Of a stretch of 64,000 nt of DNA, positions 1 through 10,293 are shown one piece after another. Every line of letters begins with the position of its first letter. Within the stretch, counting starts at the first letter, position 1. This stretch comes from Pseudonocardia hydrocarbonoxydans (GTDB lineage: Bacteria; Actinomycetota; Actinomycetes; Mycobacteriales; Pseudonocardiaceae): positions 1 through 64,000 of the forward strand of contig NZ_BJNG01000037.1 in assembly GCF_006539565.1 (NCBI RefSeq), read 5' to 3'. The notes beneath the pieces were generated by a model. It did not search any database and was not told the origin of the DNA. It saw only the letters and a program-made list of their open reading frames with translations. The position numbers and the translations under genes were made by a program.

Positions 1-125
1 CCGGCGAGCAGGGCGCCGGGACCGGACGTCGGGACGTCGTCGCGGTCGGCCGGGCCGGCCTGGACGGGGATGAGGCCGGGGGGCTCACTGGGCAGCGACG
101 GGCGGCTCGCGAGCTCGCTCACCAC
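1..125 (-). CDS. N-terminal fragment, probable MurJ-linked pseudokinase-type protein (runs off window)
   Basis: Only the first 41 codons are visible, starting GTG GTG (VVSELASRPSLPSEPP) behind a GGGGAGG ribosome-binding site 4 to 10 bases upstream. The visible residues are a polar, proline-rich linker with no recognisable domain. The assignment rests on position alone: in actinobacteria the gene directly downstream of murJ usually encodes a kinase-like domain that is fused to MurJ in M. tuberculosis (Rv3910). Here it would be a separate gene, since MurJ ends at 175. Confidence 0.4.
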   Translation of the reverse strand, partial: MVSELASRPSLPSEPPGLIPVQAGPADRDDVPTSGPGALLA

Positions 126-174
126 GTACCTCCCCGGACCATGATCGGCCGTTCCGCCCCGGGCACAGCCTACG

Positions 175-2424
175 TCAGCCGCGGGTCCCATGACGAGGAA
201 TCCGGCGCCCGGCGAGGCGTGACATCCGGGTGAACAGGCCGTCGACCTCGCGGACCCTGAGCAGCCGCATCGCGGCCAGCGTGGCGGGTGCGGCGACGAG
301 CAGAGCGACGACCAGCGACGTCCACGCCGTGGCGGGGGCGGGCCAGCCTGCGGGCAGCGGCAGCACCGTCACGACCCCGAACGCGACGAGCGTGCCGAGC
401 AGGGAGGCGACCGTGACCGACGCCATGCTGCCCAGCACCTCCAGGGTCGGCAGCCGGCCCAGGCGCCGCCGCAGCAGGACCTGCCCGAGCACCGCCCCGA
501 ACACGAACGAGGCGCTGTTGGCGGCGGACAGGCCGAGCACGACCTGCTCCGGCGGCAGCGCCACCCCGGCCAGCAGAAGCATCGGGATCTTGACGCCGAC
601 GGTGAACACCTGCACCAGCGTCGGGGTCCGGCTGTCGGCCAGTGCGTAGAACACCCGCAGCTGCAGCATCGTGATGGCGTAGGGCAGCAGGCCGAACGCG
701 GAGACGGCCAGCGCGCCGCCGAGCACCTGGGCACCGGGCACGTTGTCGGGGTCCCAGGCGAACAGCGCCAGCGCGATCGACGTGCCGAACACCGTGATCA
801 GGGCCGAGATCGGCAGCAGGAACACCGCGGAGAGGCGGCTGCCCAGCGCCAGGTCGGACACCACGTCGGCGGTGCGGCCCTCGGCCGCGGCGCGGCTCAT
901 CCGCGGCATCAGCGCGGTGAGCAGCGAGACGCCGAGGATGCCGTAGGGGACCTGGAGCAGCAGCCAGGCGTACGTGTACGTCGCAGGTCCGGACGCCGAG
1001 GCGCCGAATGCGATCCTGATGGTGATCGCCAGGCCGATCTGGCCGATCAGGACATAGCCGACGACCCATAGTGCAAGCCCGCCGGTCTCGGTGAGGCGGC
1101 GGTCCCAGCCCCAGATCGGGCGGTAGCGGAACCCGATGCGGGATATCGCCGGGATCAGCACGGCTGCCTGTACGACGATTCCCAGCGTGGTGCCGATGCC
1201 CAGGACCAGGAGCTTGGGTTCTCCCATCCGCACGGGGTCGACGCTGATCTCGCCCGGCATCAGCGCGAAGACCCCGAGAACGACGAGTACCACGACGTTG
1301 TTGAGGACGGGGGCCCACGCGAACGGGCCGAACACACCGCGACTGTTGAGGATGGCTCCGAGTAGCGCGCCCAGGCCGTAGAAGAAGATCTGGGGCAGCA
1401 GTAGGTAGGCGAACGCCATGGTCAGGGGCGAGGCCGCGGCATCGGACGAGGGGCTGACGTAAGCCCGGATGATCAGCGGGGCTGCTGCCATCGCCACAAG
1501 GGTGCCCAGCAGGAGGGCCGAGCCGGCCAGGGTCAACAGCCGGCGGGTGTAGGTCTCGCCGCCGTCGGCGTCCTCGGTCTGGGCTCGAACCAGCAGCGGG
1601 ACCAGGACGCTTGACAGTACGCCGCCGATGAGGAGCTCGTAGACGATGTTGGGCAGAGTGTTCGCGACCGTGTACGAGCTGTTGACCAGCCCAAGTCCGA
1701 GCACACCGATCAGCACGATCTGGCGCAGGAACCCGGTGACCCGCGACACCAGGCTGGCGACCGCGATCAGGCTGCTGGACCGTCCGAGCGACGGAGCGGG
1801 CTCGGCGTCGGTGACCGGCGCGAAGATCTGCGTGATCTCGTCCGACGACGGGGGCGGCGCGTAGCGCGGGCGGATGATCCCGGTCGGCTGCTCGCCGATC
1901 GGGTCGGGCCGCGGGGCGCCGGGGCGGCGCGAGTCGGCCCACGGGGGCGGGACGCCGGGCAGCCCGGGCGGGGGGCCCTGCGGTCGGCGGATCGGCCCGC
2001 GCGGGTCGGGCCCACCCGGCCCGGCGACGGGCGGGTGCCCGTCCGCGCGGAACCGGTGCGGGCCCCCGGGGTGCCCACCGGGAGGTGGACCGCCGGGCTG
2101 GGGGTGACCGGCGGGGTGCGGGGGGCGCCCGGCCGGTGGGTGCGCGGGGGGACCCGACGGGGGACGGCCGGGCTGGGGACGGCCGGAGGGGCCCGGGGCG
2201 TGCCCCGGCCCGCCGGGTGGGACCGGGCCGGGTGGTGTGCGTCCGGGCGGCGGGGGCCGGTCGGCGTGCGGGCGTCCGGGTGGGGGTGCGGCGCCGCGCG
2301 GGGTGCCGTACGGGGGTGGTCCGGGCTGTGGGGGCCCGGGATGCGGGGGTCCGGTGTGGGGCGGCGCGCCGGGGCGCGGTGCGGCCCCGCCGGGCGGGAC
2401 CGGGCCACCGGGGCGGCGTTCCAC
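175..2424 (-). CDS. murJ: MurJ lipid II flippase with long proline-rich N-terminus
   Basis: MurJ/MviN of the MOP superfamily moves the peptidoglycan precursor lipid II across the cytoplasmic membrane. From about residue 210 the sequence has the family core (SLIAVASLVSRVTGFLRQ, then VNSSYTVANTLPN) and roughly 14 hydrophobic helices. Residues 1 to 200 are an unstructured Pro/Gly/Arg-rich cytoplasmic tail. The start is uncertain: the reading frame stays open far upstream into DUF6049, but the only ATG, GTG or TTG codon between the DUF6049 stop and the membrane core is GTG at 2424, giving 749 residues. No clear ribosome-binding site precedes it. The C-terminus lacks a kinase domain. Confidence 0.85.
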   Translation of the reverse strand: MERRPGGPVPPGGAAPRPGAPPHTGPPHPGPPQPGPPPYGTPRGAAPPPGRPHADRPPPPGRTPPGPVPPGGPGHAPGPSGRPQPGRPPSGPPAHPPAGRPPHPAGHPQPGGPPPGGHPGGPHRFRADGHPPVAGPGGPDPRGPIRRPQGPPPGLPGVPPPWADSRRPGAPRPDPIGEQPTGIIRPRYAPPPSSDEITQIFAPVTDAEPAPSLGRSSSLIAVASLVSRVTGFLRQIVLIGVLGLGLVNSSYTVANTLPNIVYELLIGGVLSSVLVPLLVRAQTEDADGGETYTRRLLTLAGSALLLGTLVAMAAAPLIIRAYVSPSSDAAASPLTMAFAYLLLPQIFFYGLGALLGAILNSRGVFGPFAWAPVLNNVVVLVVLGVFALMPGEISVDPVRMGEPKLLVLGIGTTLGIVVQAAVLIPAISRIGFRYRPIWGWDRRLTETGGLALWVVGYVLIGQIGLAITIRIAFGASASGPATYTYAWLLLQVPYGILGVSLLTALMPRMSRAAAEGRTADVVSDLALGSRLSAVFLLPISALITVFGTSIALALFAWDPDNVPGAQVLGGALAVSAFGLLPYAITMLQLRVFYALADSRTPTLVQVFTVGVKIPMLLLAGVALPPEQVVLGLSAANSASFVFGAVLGQVLLRRRLGRLPTLEVLGSMASVTVASLLGTLVAFGVVTVLPLPAGWPAPATAWTSLVVALLVAAPATLAAMRLLRVREVDGLFTRMSRLAGRRIPRHGTRG

Positions 2425-2567
2425 CGGCGGCGGCGCCGCAGCGCCCGCGGGCGGCGGACCGGGCGTGCGGGGACCCCGCGGCGCGTCGGGGCGGGCGGTC
2501 TCGTCGGGGCGGCGGTCGTCGGGGTACGGGTCGTCGGGGTACGGGGCCCCGTCCGGCCCACCGGGCT

Positions 2568-5207
2568 CTATCGGGACCCCGGCGGACGGACCGGCGGGCG
2601 ACCGGGGGGCTGCGGGGCGGGCACCACCGGCGTCCGACCGGGGAAGTCCGGTCGCCGGGGTGGAGGCTCGGACGGTCCGGACCGGGCGGACGGCGCGGGT
2701 CGGTTCCGGCCAGTGGGCGGGCCAGCCGGGATCGGTCCGCTCGACGCCGGAGGACCGGTCGTCGACGTCGCGTTCGCCGGCGCCGCGCGGGTGGGCGTCG
2801 TGTCCACCGGCGTGGCGGCTCCCGGAGGCGGGTTCGGGAGCCGGTTCGGGGGCGGGCCGTCCGGTGGAGCCGTGCGCCGGGGCCGGGCCGGCACCGGTTG
2901 CGTCCGGGCGTCGACCGGCGCCAGGAGCCGGTCCGCCAGCACCACCGTCTCCGCCGTGTCCGGCAGGCTCTCCGGGGAGCCCGGGCGGGGCGGGCGGGGG
3001 GTGCTCCGGCCCGGTTCGCTGCGGACCCGTCGCAGGATCCGGCGTGCCGCCAGCACCACGAGCAGCACCCCCGCGGTTCCCGTCAGCCACAGGGTGATGG
3101 TGCCGTAGGCGGTGGACCGCACCTGCAGGCGGCTCGGCGTGCCGAGCAGGCCGCCGTCGACGGTCCGGACCGAGGCGTCGACGGTGAACACGCCGGAGCG
3201 CTGCACCTCCGCGCTCGCCTGGATCTGCCGCCGTCCGAACGGGGGGACGTCGACGTCCGGGATCGGGGCGACCCGCAGCCCGGTGGTGCTGGAGACCTCC
3301 ACGCGCACCCGCACCGTCACCGGCAGCCCGTTCGCCACCGTCAGCAGCAGCGGCGAGGTGGAGGTCCCCAGGGAGAACGGGCTCGGGGGTTCGAGCACCT
3401 CGACGGTCCCGCGCAGGTCCCCGATCCGGCCGGCCAGTGCGGCGGCCGCGTCCGACGCGAGCCCGGGGGTGCCCCGCCACGACGACGATGCCGGCCGGAC
3501 GGCCCCGAGGCGCAGGGGGTCGAGGACCTCGGCGGGGGCGAGACCGAGCTGGTCGTCGACGACGGAGGAGGCGAGGTCGGCGATGTCGTCGAGCGCCGGT
3601 CGGATGGCGTCGACGGCGGCGGGGGCGACCTCGCGCGCGCCGGCGTCGACCGGGTAGACGAGCTCCCGCTCCGTCGTGTCGGTGGGGGTCGTGAGCGTCG
3701 AACCGAGACCGCGGGCGGTGAGCAGGCCGTCGGCGACCAGCGTGCCGAGCCCCTCCAGCAGCCCGCGGCCGCCCGCCCCGTCGGCCGCCCAGCCGCGCGG
3801 CGGCGCGATCACCAGCGGGCCGCCTGCCGGGGCGTCCTCGGTGGCCCGGAACGCGACGGCGCCGAGCACGTCCTGCCCGGCGAGCGGGCCACCGGCCGGG
3901 GTGACGGCGGCCGCCCCGCCCCGCCCCGTCGGCACCGCGGTCGCCGTGGAGGCGCCCCCGGCGGCGAGCGTGACCAGCGGGTCGGTGACGACCGCGGTGG
4001 TGGCCGGTCCGGCGGTGGCGACCGGCAGCGTCCCGACGGGGTCGGCACTGGAGGGCAGGTCGAGCCCGTCGGCGGAGAGCACCAGCGAGCTCACCCCGGC
4101 CTCGGTCAGGGTGGCCAGCCCCGGCTCGTCGACGACGCCGTCGGCGGGCCAGGCGGTGGCGGGCAGCACCGGGGTGCCGAGCAGGTCGGTGACCAGGTCC
4201 CGCCCCGCGGTGACGGCGGTGACCGCCTTGGCGGCGAGGTCGCCGCGGGTGAGCGCGACGACGTCGGCGTCGGCGAACGGGAGGGCGAGCACGCACATGC
4301 CGCGCGCGGCGGCGGCGAACGCGGCGAGCCAGGCCCCCGCGGCCTCGGCGCCGCGTCCCGGGACGAGCCCGCCGTCGGGGCCGCGCACCTGGTAGCCCTG
4401 GCTCATCTGCTGCGCGGTCTGCAACAGGTCGGCGTCGGCGACGACGCAGGTGGCGGTGCGCACCGGCGATCCGGCCGGGGCCGCCTCGGCGAGCGCCGCC
4501 ACGAGCCCGCCGAGCCGTCCGCCCGGGGCGAAGGAGTCGGCCAGGGTGTCGTCGGTGAGCTGCACCGGTTCGCCGGGGACCGTCGCCAGCCGCCGCGGGA
4601 CGTCGACGACCGGGTAGAGCAGCGAGAACGGTGTGGCGGCCGGGGGTGGGGCGTCGGTCGTCGCCGTGCCGTCGAGGTCGGGCAGCCCGACCACCGGCAG
4701 CAGCATGCGCACGGCGGCGAGCCGGGCGCGGTCGCCGTCGCCGGGGACGCCGTTGACGTTGACCAGCAGCTCGTAGACCCCGCCCGTCCGCAGGGCGAGT
4801 GTCGTCTCGGGGGCGCCGCTCAGCGGCACCGTCAGCCGGACGGGCACCTGCTCCCCCACCTGCAGGGCGTCGGGCAGCTCCTGGAACTCCGGGGCGATGG
4901 CGTCGGTCGGGGCGCTGCCGCCGAGCGCGTCGCGGACGGCCCCCTCGGTGGTGAGCGGCCGGCCGCGCTGCAGCCGGACCCCGATGTCGGAGACGGTCTC
5001 GTCGCCGGTGTTGGTCAGGGTGCCGGTGACGGTGAGCACGGTCGGACCGTCCGCGGTGACGACGCGCGGCGCGAGCTCGTCGAGCCGCAGCGTCAGCGGG
5101 GCGGCGGCCGGCGGGGCAGGCTCGCGCGGTGCCGCGGACGCCGCGCCGGTGGCGGCGCCGGTGAGCAGCACGACGATGATCGCGACCAGAGCCGCGACCG
5201 GCTTCAC
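2568..5207 (-). CDS. DUF6049 family secreted/membrane-anchored protein
   Basis: An 879-residue protein of unknown function that sits between the NUDIX gene and murJ, as Rv3909 does in M. tuberculosis. It begins with a signal peptide ([26 protein letters not shown]), has a long extracytoplasmic region with a beta-rich N-terminal part, one C-terminal membrane helix ([18 protein letters not shown]), and a Pro-rich cytoplasmic tail. Start chosen at GTG 5207: GGAGG lies 8 bases upstream and the codon overlaps the NUDIX stop as GTGA. The conserved linkage with murJ suggests a cell-envelope role, which is inference. Confidence 0.85.
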   Translation of the reverse strand: MKPVAALVAIIVVLLTGAATGAASAAPREPAPPAAAPLTLRLDELAPRVVTADGPTVLTVTGTLTNTGDETVSDIGVRLQRGRPLTTEGAVRDALGGSAPTDAIAPEFQELPDALQVGEQVPVRLTVPLSGAPETTLALRTGGVYELLVNVNGVPGDGDRARLAAVRMLLPVVGLPDLDGTATTDAPPPAATPFSLLYPVVDVPRRLATVPGEPVQLTDDTLADSFAPGGRLGGLVAALAEAAPAGSPVRTATCVVADADLLQTAQQMSQGYQVRGPDGGLVPGRGAEAAGAWLAAFAAAARGMCVLALPFADADVVALTRGDLAAKAVTAVTAGRDLVTDLLGTPVLPATAWPADGVVDEPGLATLTEAGVSSLVLSADGLDLPSSADPVGTLPVATAGPATTAVVTDPLVTLAAGGASTATAVPTGRGGAAAVTPAGGPLAGQDVLGAVAFRATEDAPAGGPLVIAPPRGWAADGAGGRGLLEGLGTLVADGLLTARGLGSTLTTPTDTTERELVYPVDAGAREVAPAAVDAIRPALDDIADLASSVVDDQLGLAPAEVLDPLRLGAVRPASSSWRGTPGLASDAAAALAGRIGDLRGTVEVLEPPSPFSLGTSTSPLLLTVANGLPVTVRVRVEVSSTTGLRVAPIPDVDVPPFGRRQIQASAEVQRSGVFTVDASVRTVDGGLLGTPSRLQVRSTAYGTITLWLTGTAGVLLVVLAARRILRRVRSEPGRSTPRPPRPGSPESLPDTAETVVLADRLLAPVDARTQPVPARPRRTAPPDGPPPNRLPNPPPGAATPVDTTPTRAAPANATSTTGPPASSGPIPAGPPTGRNRPAPSARSGPSEPPPRRPDFPGRTPVVPAPQPPGRPPVRPPGSR

Positions 5208-5698
5208 GCGGAGTCCTCCAGCAGTTCGGTGGCGCGCCGGATCAGCCGCCGTTCGTCGGCGTAGGCCAGCCGCGACTCGAGCTCCCGCAGCGGCACCCAC
5301 GCCACCTCGGAGACCTCGACGTCGGAGTCGGACAGCTCGCCGCCCAGCGCGCGCATGAGGAAGTGGTGCACGGTCTTGTGGACGCGACGGTCCTCGGCGA
5401 CGAACCAGAAGTCGATGGTGCCCAGGGGTGCGACCACGGAGCCGATGATGCCGGTCTCCTCCTCGACCTCGCGCACCGCCGCCTGCTCCGCGGTCTCACC
5501 GGCCTCGATGTGCCCCTTGGGCAGCGACCAGAGCAACCGGCCGCGCCGGTCGAGGCGGCCGATGACGGCGGCGGTGCCGGAGGCGTGGTCGACGACGAGA
5601 CCGCCCGCGGACGTCTCGTCGACGGTGCGCAGCCGGCGTCTCCGGTCCGGTGGGCCACCCGCGCGGCGCCCACCCGAGCGACCGCGGGATGTGGACAT
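5204..5698 (-). CDS. NUDIX hydrolase (MutT4-like)
   Basis: A 164-residue NUDIX hydrolase. The Nudix box is complete at about residues 62 to 84, from [11 protein letters not shown] to REVEEETGI, with the Mg-binding REVEEE helix. An Arg-rich N-terminal extension precedes the domain. It occupies the mutT4 (Rv3908) position, divergent from the CCA-adding enzyme. The substrate is not evident; nucleotide-pool clean-up or cleavage of a nucleoside diphosphate derivative is typical of the family. Start taken at ATG 5698 ([10 protein letters not shown]). Its TGA overlaps the GTG of the DUF6049 gene, so translation of the two is probably coupled. Confidence 0.88.
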   Translation of the reverse strand: MSTSRGRSGGRRAGGPPDRRRRLRTVDETSAGGLVVDHASGTAAVIGRLDRRGRLLWSLPKGHIEAGETAEQAAVREVEEETGIIGSVVAPLGTIDFWFVAEDRRVHKTVHHFLMRALGGELSDSDVEVSEVAWVPLRELESRLAYADERRLIRRATELLEDSA

Positions 5699-5793
5699 GT
5701 GGCGATGGTAACGAGCCGATCGCGACCGCACCGGTGACGCGCTGGCCGGTATCCCGGCACGCGCCCCCGGGGCGGCCCCTAGACTGACCGGTC

Positions 5794-7227
5794 GTGCCTC
5801 CCACCGACCTGCTGCGCGCCCAGCACAATGCGCTCGTGGACCTCGTGCCGATCCCGCCGGTGGCCGACGAGCTGGCCGAGCGGTTCGCCGCGGCCGGTCA
5901 CCGGCTGTACCTGGTCGGCGGCAGCGTCCGCGACGCCCTGTTGGGCCGGGGGGTCAGCGATCTCGACTTCACCACCGACGCCCGGCCGCAGGACGTGCTG
6001 GCCGCGCTGTCCGGCTGGGCCGACGCGGTGTGGGACACCGGGATCGCGTTCGGCACCGTCGGGGCGCGCCGCCACGGCCACATCGTGGAGATCACGACGT
6101 TCCGCGCCGACAGCTACGACGGCGTCACCCGCAACCCGGTGGTCGCGTTCGGCGAGTCGATCGACGAGGACCTGGTGCGCCGCGACTTCTCCGTCAACGC
6201 GATGGCCGTCGAGCTGACCGGCACGCGCACGTTCGTCGACCCGCACTCCGGGCTCGCCGCGCTGCACGCCGGCACCCTCGACACCCCGGCCACGCCGGAG
6301 GAGTCGTTCTCCGACGACCCGCTGCGGATGCTGCGCGCCGCGCGGTTCGTCTCCCAGCTCGGCCTCACCCCCGCGCCCCGGGTCGTCGCGGCCATGACGG
6401 CGATGGCGGGCGAGCTGTCGCGGATCACCGCCGAGCGGGTGCAGACCGAGCTGTCCAAGCTGCTGCTCGGTGCGCACCCGCGACGGGCGATCGAGCTGCT
6501 CGTCGACACCGGGCTGGCCGAGATCGTGCTGCCCGAGGTGCCCGCGATGCGCCTGGCCGTCGACGAGCACATGCAGCACAAGGACGTCTACGTCCACTCG
6601 CTGGTGGTGCTCGAGCAGGCGATCGAGCGCGAGACCGACGGCCCCGACCTCGTCCTGCGCCTGGCCGCGCTGCTGCACGACATCGGCAAGCCCGCCACCC
6701 GGCGCAAGGAGGCCGACGGGCGCGTCAGCTTCCACCACCACGAGGTCGTCGGGGCCAAGATGACCCGCAAGCGGCTGCGCGAGCTGCGGTACCCGCGTGC
6801 GGTGATCGACGAGGTGGCCCAGCTGGTGTTCCTGCACCTGCGCTTCCACGGCTACTCGGGCGGCACCTGGACCGACTCCGCCGTGCGCCGCTACGTCACC
6901 GACGCGGGTCCCCTGCTGGATCGGCTGCACCGGCTCGTGCGGTCGGACTGCACCACCCGCAACCGCCGTCGCGCCGCCGCCCTGCAGCGCAGTTACGACG
7001 GGCTGGAGGAGCGGATCGCCGCCCTGCGCGAGCAGGAGCAGCTCGACTCCATCCGTCCCGACCTCGACGGCAACGCGATCATGGAGATCCTCGGCATCCC
7101 GGCCGGTCCGGCGGTGGGCCGGGCGTACAAGCACCTGCTGGCGGTGCGGATGGAGCAGGGCCCGCTGACGCGCGACGAGGCCGAGGCCGAGCTGCGGCGG
7201 TGGGCGGCGGAGCAGCAGTCCGTCTGA
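5794..7227 (+). CDS. pcnA: CCA tRNA nucleotidyltransferase (PcnA family)
   Basis: Class II nucleotidyltransferase of 477 residues that adds or repairs the 3' CCA of tRNAs. The N-terminal catalytic motif [14 protein letters not shown] (about 40 to 53) is followed by D56-x-D58 (SDLDF), which binds the metals. A C-terminal HD phosphohydrolase domain carries H295-D296 (LLHDIGKP) and the motif [10 protein letters not shown]. The start is GTG 5794, 8 bases after a TAGACT hexamer (5780-5785), so the mRNA may have almost no leader. Divergent from the NUDIX gene and convergent with the MFS gene. In some actinobacteria this family has been called poly(A) polymerase. Confidence 0.93.
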   Translation: MPPTDLLRAQHNALVDLVPIPPVADELAERFAAAGHRLYLVGGSVRDALLGRGVSDLDFTTDARPQDVLAALSGWADAVWDTGIAFGTVGARRHGHIVEITTFRADSYDGVTRNPVVAFGESIDEDLVRRDFSVNAMAVELTGTRTFVDPHSGLAALHAGTLDTPATPEESFSDDPLRMLRAARFVSQLGLTPAPRVVAAMTAMAGELSRITAERVQTELSKLLLGAHPRRAIELLVDTGLAEIVLPEVPAMRLAVDEHMQHKDVYVHSLVVLEQAIERETDGPDLVLRLAALLHDIGKPATRRKEADGRVSFHHHEVVGAKMTRKRLRELRYPRAVIDEVAQLVFLHLRFHGYSGGTWTDSAVRRYVTDAGPLLDRLHRLVRSDCTTRNRRRAAALQRSYDGLEERIAALREQEQLDSIRPDLDGNAIMEILGIPAGPAVGRAYKHLLAVRMEQGPLTRDEAEAELRRWAAEQQSV

Positions 7228-7248
7228 GGCGGTCCGAGTTCCTGCAGT

Positions 7249-8538
7249 TCAGGGGCGGGGGGCCCGGCGCAGCTGCCGGTCGTGCACCAGCAGGCCCACC
7301 ACGTAGAGCAGCGCGGCCCCGGCCAGCAGGGCGGGCGAGCGGCCGTCGGGCGGGCTGAGCAGGGCCGTCACGGCGACGGCGATGACGTAGCCGACGTTGA
7401 ACACGATGTCGTAGAGCGCGAACACCCGGCCCAGCACGCCGTCGCCCGCCTCGCCCTGCACCGCGGCGTCGGTGCACAGCTTCACCACCTGCCCGGTCAT
7501 CCCGATCACGAACGCCGCCGCCATGACGGCGGGCAGGCTGAGCAGCGCGGCGAGGGCGAGCTGGGTGACTGTGGCGACGAGCAGGGCCAGCCGCACCGTC
7601 CGCGCCCGGCCGACGTGGTGCACCAGCCACGGCGTCACCAGCGCGGCGACGCCCAGCCCGGCCGCGGCCAGCACCACCGCCTCCCCCAGCCCGGCGAACC
7701 CGGCCCGCAGGACGCCCTGGTCGGTGAAGGCGTAGCGGAACAGCAGCAGCGTCGTGAGCGTGTTGACGCCGAACGCCAGCCGGTGCGCGGCGAGGGCGGC
7801 GAAGGACGCGGCGACCGACGGGGTGCCCGCGACCGCCCGCGCGCCGTCGACGAAACCCGTGGCGACCGCACGCGCGGTGGTGCGGGAGTCGTCGGTGCCG
7901 TCCGGGCCCAGCTGCCGCTTCCGGAAACCGGCGGCGAGCACCGCGGCCAGCACCGACCCGAGCACCGCGACGGCGACGGTGGCGGCCGAGCCGGCGTCGT
8001 CGGCGCCGAACAGGGCGCGCAGGCCGACCGCGCTCACCCCGCCCAGGGCGGAGACCGCGGCGCCCGCGGTGACGGCGAGGGTGTTGGCCTCCACGAGGTG
8101 GCGGCGCGGCACCACGTGCGGCAGGGCCGTCGACAGCCCGGCCAGCACGAACCGCGCCACCCCGGCCACCGACAGCGCGGCCACGTACAGGCCGGGCCCG
8201 GTGACCCCGCCCAGCACCACCCCGGCGACGACGAGCACCAGCGCGCCGCGCAGCAGGTTGGCGAACAGCAGGACCTGGCGGCGGTCCCAGCGGTCGAGGA
8301 GGGTGCCCGCGAACGGCCCGATCAGCGAGTACGGCAGCAGCAGCACCGCGAGGCCCGCGGCGACGGCGAGCGGGTCGGCCTGGCGTTCGGGGTTGAACAG
8401 CAGCGCGCCGCCGAGCGCGGCCTGGAACATCCCGTCGCCCCACTGCGCCGCGAACCGCAGGCCCAGCAGGCGGGCGTAGCCGGCGGTGGCGACGAGCCCG
8501 GCGAGGCCGAGCCGGTCCTCGGCGGGGGGCGTCGGCAC
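7249..8538 (-). CDS. MFS transporter (exporter-like)
   Basis: A 429-residue membrane protein with about 12 hydrophobic segments and the MFS loop 2-3 signature GTLLDRWDRRQVLL near residue 78. The overall pattern resembles small actinobacterial MFS exporters of unknown substrate. GTG 8538 is exactly 6 nt downstream of a TAGCCT hexamer, suggesting a leaderless mRNA. It is divergent from yqgE and convergent with pcnA (21-bp gap). The Gly/Ala-rich composition is normal for this genome. Confidence 0.85.
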   Translation of the reverse strand: MPTPPAEDRLGLAGLVATAGYARLLGLRFAAQWGDGMFQAALGGALLFNPERQADPLAVAAGLAVLLLPYSLIGPFAGTLLDRWDRRQVLLFANLLRGALVLVVAGVVLGGVTGPGLYVAALSVAGVARFVLAGLSTALPHVVPRRHLVEANTLAVTAGAAVSALGGVSAVGLRALFGADDAGSAATVAVAVLGSVLAAVLAAGFRKRQLGPDGTDDSRTTARAVATGFVDGARAVAGTPSVAASFAALAAHRLAFGVNTLTTLLLFRYAFTDQGVLRAGFAGLGEAVVLAAAGLGVAALVTPWLVHHVGRARTVRLALLVATVTQLALAALLSLPAVMAAAFVIGMTGQVVKLCTDAAVQGEAGDGVLGRVFALYDIVFNVGYVIAVAVTALLSPPDGRSPALLAGAALLYVVGLLVHDRQLRRAPRP

Positions 8539-8544
8539 GGGGGA

Positions 8545-8550
8545 AGGCTA
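8545..8550 (-). promoter_or_regulatory. -10 hexamer TAGCCT for the MFS gene
   Basis: TAGCCT read on the minus strand lies 6 nt before the GTG at 8538. This matches the TANNNT-N6-start spacing of actinobacterial leaderless promoters. Confidence 0.5.
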
Positions 8551-8580
8551 CGCACCGGCGGAGGGTGCGACGATGGGGCC

Positions 8581-9168
8581 GTGGTGGACGAGCGCTCCCC
8601 GGACCCGACGGGCATCGCGCCCGGGATGCTGCTCGTCGCCGCCCCCGGGCTGACCGACCCCAACTTCGCGCGCACCGTCGTCTACGTCATCGAGCACCGC
8701 CAGCAGGGCAGCCTCGGCGTGGTGCTGAACCGGCCGAGCGAGGTCACCGTCGCCGACGTGCTCCCGCGCTGGGCGACGCTGTCCTCGGCGCCGCCCGCGG
8801 TGTTCGTCGGCGGCCCGGTGGAGTCCGAGACCGCGCTGTGCCTGGCGACGCTGCGCGCCGGGCGCTCCGCCGAGGCCGTCGACGGGCTGGTCGCCGTCCG
8901 TGGCCCGGTGGCGCTGGTCGACCTCGACACCGACCCGACCGCCCTGGCCCCCCACCTGCGAGGTCTGCGCGTGTTCGCCGGGTACTCCGGATGGGACGCC
9001 CGCCAGCTCGCCGGGGAGATCGACCGCGGCGACTGGATCGTCGTCCCTGCCCTGCCCGACGACGTGGTGGCCGGTCAGGGCCCGCAGCTGTGGTCGCGGG
9101 TGCTGCGGCGCCAGGGCATGCCGGTGGCGCTGCTGGCCACCTTCCCGGCCGACGTCCGGCACAACTGA
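8581..9168 (+). CDS. YqgE/AlgH family protein
   Basis: A 195-residue cytoplasmic protein of the UPF0301/AlgH family. The family motifs are present: GMLLVAAPGLTDPNFARTVV near the N-terminus, GVVLNRPSEV, VFVGGPVE, and FAGYSGWDARQLAGEI. Its molecular function is unknown, although alginate regulation was the historical context of AlgH. GTG 8581 and GTG 8584 are both possible starts. GACGAT lies 6 nt upstream of the first, a weak version of the leaderless -10. The gene is followed by a 55-bp palindromic element. Confidence 0.9.
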   Translation: MVDERSPDPTGIAPGMLLVAAPGLTDPNFARTVVYVIEHRQQGSLGVVLNRPSEVTVADVLPRWATLSSAPPAVFVGGPVESETALCLATLRAGRSAEAVDGLVAVRGPVALVDLDTDPTALAPHLRGLRVFAGYSGWDARQLAGEIDRGDWIVVPALPDDVVAGQGPQLWSRVLRRQGMPVALLATFPADVRHN

Positions 9169-9227
9169 CCCGCCCCGCCCGACCAACCGCGGCCCCGCCG
9201 CGCCCGCCCCGCCGCGCCCGTCCGGTG

Positions 9228-9282
9228 TCGCAGTGGGGTGGCTTCACTGCAACTCGGTTGAAGTAAAGCCACCCCACTGCAA
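9228..9282. repeat. 55-bp palindromic element, copy A (intergenic)
   Basis: The arms of about 20 bp read TCGCAGTGGGGTGGCTTCAC and, as the inverted right arm, TTGCAGTGGGGTGGCTTTAC. They enclose a variable 13- to 15-bp core. Two further copies of the same 55-bp length lie at 50650-50704 and 51426-51480. This copy sits between yqgE and the DUF427 gene, which run in the same direction. The surrounding 170-bp gap is otherwise C-rich filler. Confidence 0.9.
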
Positions 9283-9339
9283 CCGGCCACGCCGCCACGC
9301 CGCCGCGCGGGGGCGTCGGCGCCGCGTCAGGATGGACGC

Positions 9340-9837
9340 ATGCCCCGCCCCCGCCCCGACACCCCGGGCCCCGGCCAGGAGTCCGTCTGGGACTACCCCC
9401 GCCCACCCCGCGCCGAGGCCGACCACCGCCGCGCCGTGCTCCGCTACGGCGGCGTGGTCGTCGCCGACACCACCGACCTGGTCCGCGTGCTGGAGACCAG
9501 CCACCCGCCGACCTTCTACCTGCCGCGCATCGCGTTCGGGGAGTATCTCCGGCCGGTCGAGAAGACCACGTTCTGCGAGTGGAAGGGCGTCGCCCGCTAC
9601 GTCGACGTGGTGGTCCCCGGCGCGGAGCCGCTGCGCGAGGTCGGCTGGTGGTACCCCGAGCCCGACCGCCGCTACCCGGAGCTGCTCGACCGGGTGGCCG
9701 TCTACGCGGCGCCGTTCGACGCGATCACGCTCGACGGCGTGCCCGTGCAGCCCCAGCCCGGCGGCTTCTACGGCGGCTGGGTGACCCCGGAGGTGGTGGG
9801 GCCGTTCAAGGGAGGTCCGGGCTCGTGGGGCTGGTAG
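9340..9837 (+). CDS. DUF427 domain-containing protein
   Basis: A 165-residue protein with one DUF427 domain (RYGGVVVADTTDLVRVLETS, PTFYLPRIAF, TTFCEWKGVARYVDV, WWYPEP). The family folds as a small beta barrel; its function is unknown. ATG 9340 follows CAGGAT by 6 nt, again resembling a leaderless start. Its 3' end overlaps the convergent SdpI-like gene by 32 bp. Confidence 0.88.
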   Translation: MPRPRPDTPGPGQESVWDYPRPPRAEADHRRAVLRYGGVVVADTTDLVRVLETSHPPTFYLPRIAFGEYLRPVEKTTFCEWKGVARYVDVVVPGAEPLREVGWWYPEPDRRYPELLDRVAVYAAPFDAITLDGVPVQPQPGGFYGGWVTPEVVGPFKGGPGSWGW

Positions 9838-10246
9838 GCCGGCAGCCGGCCACGAGCTCACAGCCCGCGCACACCCCGGCGCACGCGGGGGCCGGTTCCG
9901 GCAGCGCCGCGGCGGCCCGCTGACCCACCATCCCGCCGAACGCGCCGAGCACCAGCACGCCGACGAGCGTCACGGCGAGGACGACCACCGACACCGCCCC
10001 GGCGGGGCCCGCGGCCAGCACCGCCCCACCGGCGACGCCGACCGCCCCCGCGGCCCCGACCGGCGCCGCGGCGACCCTGTTGGCCAGGACGAACGCGGCG
10101 TCGGAGGCGAGGGTCTCGGCGGTGCGGACGCCGAGGCGGCGGTTGCGTGGGAGCCGCCCGCGGGCGCCCAGCACCGCGACGGCGAGCAGCGCCAGGCCGA
10201 CGAGCACGAGCAGCGCGGCGACGACCAGGCGGGGCACGAGGGGCAC
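9806..10246 (-). CDS. SdpI-like small membrane protein with Cys-rich tail
   Basis: A 146-residue protein with three or four hydrophobic segments. The loop NRRLGVRTAETLASDAAFVL resembles the SdpI family (bacteriocin-immunity/permease-like) motif G(I/V)RTxxTLxSDxAW. The C-terminal 30 residues contain four Cys (CAGVCAGCELVAGC), an arrangement able to bind metal or form disulfides. Start chosen at GTG 10246 because the upstream frame runs into the leuS leader. Function is unproven. Confidence 0.65.
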   Translation of the reverse strand: MPLVPRLVVAALLVLVGLALLAVAVLGARGRLPRNRRLGVRTAETLASDAAFVLANRVAAAPVGAAGAVGVAGGAVLAAGPAGAVSVVVLAVTLVGVLVLGAFGGMVGQRAAAALPEPAPACAGVCAGCELVAGCRPTSPTSPDLP

Positions 10247-10293
10247 GGGACCAGCGTAGGTCAACCCGATCGCGGCCCGGACGGCCCCGGCGC

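Noticed and set aside
2035..3108. Long Gly-rich plus-strand ORFs
   Set aside because: They are the antisense of the MurJ proline-rich tail and the DUF6049 C-terminus; composition follows from the sense codons.
5779..7134. Minus-strand ORF of 451 codons over the CCA enzyme
   Set aside because: Antisense shadow of an intact, well-recognised gene.
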